The position numbers were made by a program, and so were the translations under genes. Under the pieces are notes generated by a model. It searched no databases and was not told the origin of the DNA. It was given only the letters and a program-made list of their open reading frames with translations. Shown here piece after piece: positions 58,693 to 64,000 of a stretch of 64,000 nt of DNA. How positions within the stretch are numbered: the stretch's first letter is position 1; the number at the start of each line of letters is the position of its first letter. Source of the DNA: Candidatus Sodalis endolongispinus (GTDB taxonomy: Bacteria > Pseudomonadota > Gammaproteobacteria > Enterobacterales > Enterobacteriaceae); NCBI RefSeq assembly GCF_018777395.1, contig NZ_JAFJYC010000001.1, positions 2,418,001 to 2,482,000 on the forward strand, in the 5' to 3' direction.

Positions 58693-59673
58693 ATGGCGTT
58701 ATTAACCATAGACAAACTTTCGGTCCATTTCGGCGATGAGGGCACCCCGTTCCGCGCCGTAGACCAAATCAGCTACCAGGTGGAACAAGGCCAGGTGCTA
58801 GGCATCGTCGGCGAATCCGGCTCAGGTAAATCGGTCAGTTCGCTGGCCCTGATGGGATTAATTGATTATCTCGGCAAAGTGATGGCCGACAATCTGGTGT
58901 TCAACGGCCGCGATTTAAAGAAAATCTCCGACAACGAGCGCCGCCAGCTTATCGGCGCCGATATGGCGATGATTTTCCAGGATCCGATGACCAGTTTGAA
59001 TCCCTGCTACACCGTGGGTTTCCAAATCATGGAAGCCATAAAGGTGCACCAGGGCGGCAACCGCAGGACCCGGCGCCAGCGCGCCATCGATCTGCTGACG
59101 CTGGTAGGGATCCCCGATCCGGCCTCCCGGTTGGATGTGTATCCGCATCAGCTATCCGGAGGTATGAGCCAGCGCGTGATGATAGCCATGGCCATTGCCT
59201 GCCGGCCCAAGCTGCTGATTGCCGATGAGCCTACCACCGCGCTGGATGTGACCATTCAAGCGCAGATAATCGAGCTGTTGCTCGACCTGCAGCAGCGCGA
59301 GAATATGGCATTGGTGCTTATTACCCACGATTTGGCGCTGGTGGCGAAAGCTGCGCACCATATCATCGTGATGTATGCCGGCCAGGTGGTAGAAACCGGC
59401 AAGGCGACGGAAATATTTCGCGCGCCGCGTCATCCCTACACTCAGGCGCTGCTGCGCGCCCTGCCGGAGTTTGCCGCCGATAAGGCGCGTCTGGCGTCGC
59501 TGCCGGGCACCGTACCGGGCAAATATGACCGTCCGTCGGACTGTCTGCTTAACCCGCGCTGTCCCTATGCCACCGACCATTGTCGCCAGTTGGAGCCGGC
59601 GCTGCGCACGCTGCCGGACCGCCAGTCCAAATGCCACTATCCGCTGGATGATGCCGGGAGGCCCACCCGATGA
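58693..59673 (+). CDS. dppD: Dipeptide ABC transporter ATPase DppD
   Basis: The 326-residue ATPase has Walker A ([13 protein letters not shown]), Q-loop ([16 protein letters not shown]), ABC signature ([16 protein letters not shown]), Walker B ([14 protein letters not shown]) and the oligopeptide-type C-terminal Cys-rich motif ([13 protein letters not shown]), which may bind an Fe-S cluster. ATG 58693 ([17 protein letters not shown]) follows AATGAGGATG. Intact. The stop overlaps the dppF start (ATGA). Confidence 0.95.
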   Translation: MALLTIDKLSVHFGDEGTPFRAVDQISYQVEQGQVLGIVGESGSGKSVSSLALMGLIDYLGKVMADNLVFNGRDLKKISDNERRQLIGADMAMIFQDPMTSLNPCYTVGFQIMEAIKVHQGGNRRTRRQRAIDLLTLVGIPDPASRLDVYPHQLSGGMSQRVMIAMAIACRPKLLIADEPTTALDVTIQAQIIELLLDLQQRENMALVLITHDLALVAKAAHHIIVMYAGQVVETGKATEIFRAPRHPYTQALLRALPEFAADKARLASLPGTVPGKYDRPSDCLLNPRCPYATDHCRQLEPALRTLPDRQSKCHYPLDDAGRPTR

Positions 59674-60677
59674 GCGAGATCATTATCGATAACCGATCCA
59701 CTTCGCTGCTGCATGCCGTGGATCTGAAAAAATATTATCCGGTGAAGAAAGGATTGTTCTCCGAAGAGAAGTGGGTCAAAGCGCTCGATGGCGTCTCTTT
59801 CACTTTGGAGCGGGGTAAAACCCTGGCGGTGGTCGGCGAGTCGGGCTGCGGTAAATAGACCCTCGGGCGATTGCTGACCATGATCGAAACGCTGAGCGGC
59901 GGCGAGCTGTATTACCTCGGGCAGGATCTGCTCAAGCCCGACCGTACCGCCGAGCACCTGCGCCGTCAGAAGATCCAGATCGTGTTCCAGAACCCCTATG
60001 GATCGCTGAATCCGCGTAAATAAGGTGGGCCAGATTCTGGAGGAGCCGCTGCAGATCAATACCGATCTCAGCCGGGCGGAGCGTCGGGAAAAAGCGCTGG
60101 CGATGATGGCCAAAGTCGGGTTGAAAACCGAACACTATGACCGTTATCCCCATATGTTTTCCGGCGGGCAGCGGCAGCGTATCGCCATTGCCCGTTGCCT
60201 GATGCTGGACCCGGATGTGGTCATCGCCGACGAACCGGTGTCCGCGCTGGATGTCTCGGTGCGCAGGTCTTGAATCTGATGATGGATTTGCAGCAGGAGA
60301 TGGGCCTGTCGTGTGTGTTCATCTCGCACGATCTGTCGGTGGTATAGCACATTGCCGACGATGTGATGGTGATGTATTTGGGGCGCTGCGTTGAGAAGGG
60401 CAGTAAAGAGGCAATCTTTAACAATCCGCGTCATCCTTATACGCAGGCGCTGTTGTCCGCAACTCCGCGCCTCAATCCCGATCTGCGCCGCGAGTGGATA
60501 AAGCTGACCGGCGAGCTGCCTAGCCCGTTAAACCCGCCGCCGGGCTGTGCGTTTAATGCGCGTTGCCGGCTTCGTTTCGGCTCCTGCACCGTGCTACAGC
60601 CGCAGCTGAAAGGCTACGGCGAACAGCTGGTGGTATGCTTTGCTGTCGATCAGGATGAAGCGCAGTCAGGCCATTAA
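59670..60677 (+). pseudogene. dppF: Dipeptide ABC transporter ATPase DppF, multiple lesions
   Basis: The second ATPase has at least four lesions. TAG (59856-59858) falls inside Walker A after GESGCGK where Ser is expected. A TAA/frameshift lies at NPRK (about 60020), one inserted T. An indel near 60265 (VSALDVSV then loss of about four bases) and TAG (60346-60348) in SVV-stop-HIADDVMVMY where Glu is usual complete the set. Between them the family sequence is clear: [48 protein letters not shown] and PSPLNPPPGCAFNARC. This is the most degraded gene of the operon. Confidence 0.93.
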
Positions 60678-61077
60678 CCTAGGCTCAGGGGGCGCTACCC
60701 CCTGATCTGTATCCGTACTCGCCAGCACCTTATATGCTCCCTGCTTTGTTACGAGCCCTCCAGCCGGTTACAAGAGGAGGGAGGATTGTTGTGGCTGGGT
60801 AAGCTCGACAGCTACGACATAGTTAGCGTGGCCCTTCATCAACCGATTTTGCTCTACCTAGCCGGCAAAACCACTGCACGCAGCCGCAGCCGAACCTTTG
60901 TTTCCAATTAATGCGGACAAATCGCAACCAGAAGAGGGGGAAACCGTCACCGCCTTCCCGATACTGAACGCTATCTGTTAAGCCTCTGGCAGTATTAGCC
61001 AGGCTGGCCGGCAGATATCATATTGACATGCAGATAACACGTTAAAGCATAGGGGTGATTAATTCATCAGCCTATTA
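60678..61077. other. Non-coding region after dppF
   Basis: Four hundred bases. A TCAGGGGG/CCCCCTGA hairpin (about 60686-60706) without a T-run follows dppF. A broken frame reads LWLGKLDSYDIVSVALHQPI at about 60788, which looks like decayed coding sequence of unknown origin. Nothing else is recognised. Confidence 0.45.
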
Positions 61078-61790
61078 CTAGTCAATTAATTGTACGCCTT
61101 TGCGTATAAAATCTAAGGGGATATATTTATCAAGCCCCGTGTGCTTGCAGTACTCAATAAGCTGAATCAAGCTATGAACACCGTCCTTGTTGTAGATATT
61201 CATGAGATGGATTTCAACAGTTTTATAAGAGATATTGAGTCTTTTGGCGATTTCTTTTGCGCTAAGTCTCTGTTGAACCCAAAAAATAACTTCGAGCTCT
61301 CTTTTGGTGAACAGATCGTTATCTGCATCAATTTGAATCGTTTTTCTATTAAGTCGATTCATGTAGTATAACAATTCCGGCACTTCAAGACGTCTTCCAT
61401 GACTCACAATGCCGATTTGAGCTTGTTTTCATCATCATAAAGCGGCGCTCTTTCGGTGTAATGTGGCACTAAAATACTGGTGTTGCCTATACCATAGTGA
61501 TGAATTGCTATAGATATTATTTTTTTGTTTTCCTTGATAGCTTTTTGATCACTTTTAATAAATTCAGGCCAAAGTTCTTGACAGATGTCATTAGGAACGT
61601 CCTTATCTGATTTTCCTTCTGCATTAAATTTTTTCGGAAAGCGAAAGAAATCTGATGCCGATTCATTGACGAAAACATAGCGTGCCTCGCTATCCTTTAT
61701 CAACCAATGATCTGAACTGTTTTTTATGAATGATATCAATGACTGCGGCGATTTTAGATATGATTTTAAATTATTTTTATGATTACACAT
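61078..61790 (-). pseudogene. PAS-LuxR-type transcriptional regulator split by frameshift
   Basis: The N-terminal frame from ATG 61790 carries a PAS-like fold (FIKNSSDHWLIKDSEARYVF, VNESASDFFRFPKKFN) and stops at 61404 after ENKLKSAL. The next frame (GIVSHGRRLEVPELLYYMNR) carries a GerE/LuxR helix-turn-helix (LFTKRELEVIFWVQQRLSAK, EIAKRLNISYKTVEIHLMNI) and ends at 61078. In sequence order these are one regulator with an indel near 61415. The sensed ligand and targets are unknown. Its AT-richness compared with dpp suggests acquisition. The short overlap could allow separate translation of the HTH half. Confidence 0.8.
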
Positions 61791-61959
61791 GATATTTATC
61801 TCCTAATGTAAACTAAAAGAGAAAAGGTATTATTAGTGACACTAATAAAAAATATCTGGCAAGGTGATAAAATAAATTATCCCTGAATCTGCATGATGCA
61901 AGTGGTGTACCTATATATACGTGCAAGGCATACGGTCGGCTGAGCAACCGCTTGTAATC

Positions 61960-62942
61960 TGATTTATCCCCCTGAAACACCAGACAGTAGCTGTATCTCC
62001 AGATAAGAGATAGGCTTGAATATATGTCTAACACTAACGCCAATTTTGATATGACCGGGATCCTGTTAGGTCAAGAAGTCCGTAAACGTAAAACTCCTCA
62101 GGAAAAAATGGCCATTATTCAGCAGAGGATGGAGCCCGGCATGAATGTCTCCCATCTCGCACGACTGCACGGTATCCAGCCCAGCCTGCTGTTTAAGTGG
62201 AAAAGCAATATCAGGAAGGCAGCCTCACTGCCGGGGAGGACGTTGTTCCTGCCTCTGAGCTTGCAGCTGCATTGAAGCAGGTCCGGGAGCTCCAGCGCCT
62301 TCTGGGTAAGAAGACGATGGAGATTGAGATCCTAAAAGAAGCCGTGGAGTACGGCCAGTCACGAAAATGGATAGCGCACGCGCCCTTGTTGCCAAAGGCC
62401 GGGGAATAGCACAGGTCAGCCGCGCCATGAGCGTGTCGCGTGCGCCGCTGTCACTGCGGATTAAGCGTTCTGCCGACTGGCAGGACAGGCGCTGTAACCG
62501 GCGTAATGACGAAGCAGACGCTGAAATACTGTCGGACATCCTCGACATCATCAGCGATATGCCCAGCTACGGCTATCGGCGGGTGTGGGGAATCCTGCGT
62601 AAACAACGTCGCGCAGAGGGACTGCCGCCGGTAAATGCGAAACGACTTTACAGGATCATGTGTGAGCATAACCTGCTACAGCGGTGAGCAGCCCGCAGAG
62701 CAATGGCATGGCCGAACGGTTCGTGAAGACGATGAAGGAAGACTATATCGCGTTCATGCCAAAACCGGATGCGAGAACAGCCCTGCGAAACCTTGCAGCA
62801 GCGTTCACGCATTACAATGAAAACCATCCGCACAGCGCGCTGGGATATCACTCTCCGAGAGAATACCGGCGGCAGCGGGCTTCGTTAACTTAAGATACAA
62901 AAGCTGTACGGAGATGGCGGGGCAAGATCATCAGCTACGACG
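61960..62942 (+). mobile_element. IS2-like insertion sequence, copy 2, internal deletion
   Basis: The same element as copy 1, in opposite orientation. Shared ends are TGATTTATCCCCC at 61960 and GGGGCAAGATCATC at 62929-62942. It is about 983 bp against about 1327 bp: about 344 bases are missing from orfB between EHNLL (62675) and the [11 protein letters not shown] segment (62690), which removes the first two catalytic Asp. orfA has one A fewer in the GTGGAAAAGC run (62200) than copy 1, shifting its frame at LLFKWK. No target duplication is visible. It interrupts the 5' part of a YedE-like gene. Confidence 0.9.
62024..62893 (+). pseudogene. IS2-like OrfA/OrfB remnants (copy 2)
   Basis: OrfA starts at ATG 62024 ([20 protein letters not shown]) and shifts frame at about 62200; the rest ([20 protein letters not shown] to LLPKAGE) ends at 62409. 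OrfB starts at ATG 62367 ([20 protein letters not shown]) and ends early at TGA 62687 because of the internal deletion. The end of orfB ([20 protein letters not shown]) lies in another frame to 62893. No transposase activity is expected. Confidence 0.85.
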
Positions 62943-63793
62943 CCGGCGCTTTCCCCTGGTTGGGCACTATCGTCGGCGGTTATGTCTTTGGCATAGGGAT
63001 CGTCATGGCCGGCGGCTGCGCGACGGTCACCTGGTATCGCGCCGGCGAAGGATTGATCGGTAGCTGGATTGCCCTGGCCGCCTACATGTTAACCAGCGCC
63101 GTGATGCGCTCCCCGCATCTGGCCGCGTTCAACCAGCAGATGACGACTTACAGTACTCCGCACAATGCGATAGATGCCACTTTTGGCCTGTCTCCCTGGC
63201 CGTTTGTCGCACTGTTGGTGCTGGTGACCCTTTGGCTGGCGCATAGGGAACTGAAAAAAACCAAGTTGACGGTCGCCGCTTTACCGGCGAAAAAAACCGG
63301 CCTGGCCCATTTGCTGTTTGAAAAACGCTGGCATCCGTTTGCCACCGCCGTTTTGATAGGCCTTATCGCCACGCTCGCCTGGCCGTTAAGCATCGCCTCC
63401 GGGCGCCACTTCGGCCTGGGCATTACCGCGCCGAGCGCCAATATTGTGCAGTATCTGGTCATGGGGGATGACAAATTCATCAATTGGGGCGTGTTTTTGG
63501 TGCTGGGAATCTTCTTTGGCGCGTTTATCGCCGCCAAGGGCAGCGGAGAATTCCGTCTGCGCGCCGCCGATGACGTCACCTCTGTCCGCAGCTTCGCCGG
63601 CGGCATCCTGATGGGTTTCGGCGCCACGACCGCCGGCGGTTGCTCCATTGGTAATGGTCTGGTAATGACCGCCATGCTGACCTGGCAAGTGTGGGTGGGG
63701 TTAGCCTTTATGATTCTCGGCGTATGGACAGCGTCATGGTATCTGTTCGTCCGCCCGCGGCGTCAGAAGACATTAGGCGCCGCATCAGTCTGA
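62943..63793 (+). pseudogene. YedE/TsuA-type thiosulfate transporter, 5'-truncated by IS
   Basis: The remaining 280 codons contain the YeeE/YedE fold: VFGIGIVMAGGCATVTWYRA, with the conserved Gly-Gly-Cys, then several TM helices, FAGGILMGFGATTAGGCSIG (second conserved Cys) and LTWQVWVGLAFMILGVWTAS. TsuA-type proteins import thiosulfate through Cys relays. The N-terminal helix and start are replaced by the IS end; the frame now reads out of IS sequence. A TusA-like gene follows, the usual yedE-yedF pairing. The remaining body has no further lesion, so truncation is the only visible damage. Confidence 0.85.
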
Positions 63794-63814
63794 TAACGGT
63801 AATGAGGAAACAAA

Positions 63815-64000
63815 ATGATTAAAAAACTGGATGTCATCAGTCAGGTTTGTCCTTTCCCGCTTATCGAAGCACAGTCCGCTATGGCGGCATTGCGGACCGG
63901 CGATGAACTGGTTATAGACTTCGACTGCACACAGGCGACGGAAAGTCTGCCGCACCGGGCAGCGTAGCAGGGACATACCGTGACGGACTATCAGCAGGTC
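63815..64000 (+). pseudogene. TusA/YedF-like sulfur carrier, nonsense; 3' end outside window
   Basis: ATG 63815 follows TGAGGAAAC. The frame reads MIKKLDVISQVCPFPLIEAQ, with the catalytic Cys-Pro of TusA-family persulfide carriers, GDELVIDFDCTQATESLPHR, then TAG (63965-63967) and, in the same frame, QGHTVTDYQQV to the window end. One nonsense at codon 51 of about 75. It is paired with the YedE-like transporter. Confidence 0.85.

Noticed and set aside
15080..62942. A simple inversion of the flagellar-dpp block between the two IS copies
   Set aside because: The crossed flanking bases (left of copy 1 against left of copy 2, and right against right, with complementing) do not match as target duplications.
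3346..63967. Stop-codon reassignment or suppression explaining the many in-frame stops
   Set aside because: All three stop codons occur as lesions, they coexist with many frameshifts, and intact genes still end at normal stops.

Overview
The window looks like chromosome from a Sodalis-type insect endosymbiont (Enterobacterales) at an early stage of genome decay. The genes are enterobacterial in sequence (flhDC, flg/fli, eptB next to tRNA-Pro(CGG), dppABCDF, ydjM, IS2-like elements). A large share of otherwise well-conserved genes carry a single nonsense codon or a one- to four-base indel, intergenic stretches contain gene relics, and there is an AA10 chitin-active protein. The genus is inferred from gene content and the style of decay; no marker gene here proves it.

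Layout. 1-4.9 kb: a mannose-family PTS operon (EIIA, GH88 unsaturated glucuronyl hydrolase, EIIB, EIIC, EIID) plus a 2-hydroxyacid dehydrogenase, the gene order of glycosaminoglycan-disaccharide uptake loci; EIIC and EIID are broken. 5-16.4 kb: accessory DNA, with a phage-type lysozyme, an AA10 LPMO-like protein, an unannotated relic of a DLP12/IntD-type integrase converging on a 45-nt tRNA-Arg(UCU) 3' half (an att site), a second (P4-type) integrase with a nonsense codon, a broken MFS transporter, ydjM, an Rpn nuclease pseudogene, a P2-like repressor/Cox pair with a five-copy 10-bp repeat between them, and an IS2-like element (copy 1, minus strand). 16.4-17.7 kb: 5'-truncated eptB and tRNA-Pro.

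18.6-54.3 kb: one contiguous flagellar cluster of 40 genes: flhDC, motAB, flhBAE, flgNMA, flgBCDEFGHIJKL, fliRQPONMLKJIHGF, fliE, fliTSD, fliC, fliA. By reading, 22 are intact and 18 are broken, including flhC, motB, flhB, flgE, fliF, fliI, fliP and fliN, so no functional flagellum can be built from this locus. No chemotaxis genes lie between motB and flhB, and FliM lacks the N-terminal CheY-binding peptide. Three near-consensus sigma-28 promoters (fliC, fliDST, flgMN) survive. A degenerate second flagellin lies upstream of fliC.

54.9-60.7 kb: the dipeptide ABC transporter dppABCDF (dppB, dppC and dppD intact; dppA and dppF broken). 61-64 kb: a split PAS-LuxR regulator, a deleted second copy of the IS2-like element in inverted orientation to copy 1, and a 5'-truncated YedE/TsuA-type thiosulfate transporter with a TusA-like gene that has a nonsense codon. 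The two IS copies bracket the eptB-flagellar-dpp block, lack visible target duplications, and each sits beside a truncated gene, so deletions or rearrangements at the IS copies probably shaped both edges.

I did not find a convincing undescribed system. The most informative observations are the hidden relics (integrase, flagellin, fliT), the phage operator-like repeat array, the LPMO spacer peptide, and the pattern of flagellar decay.
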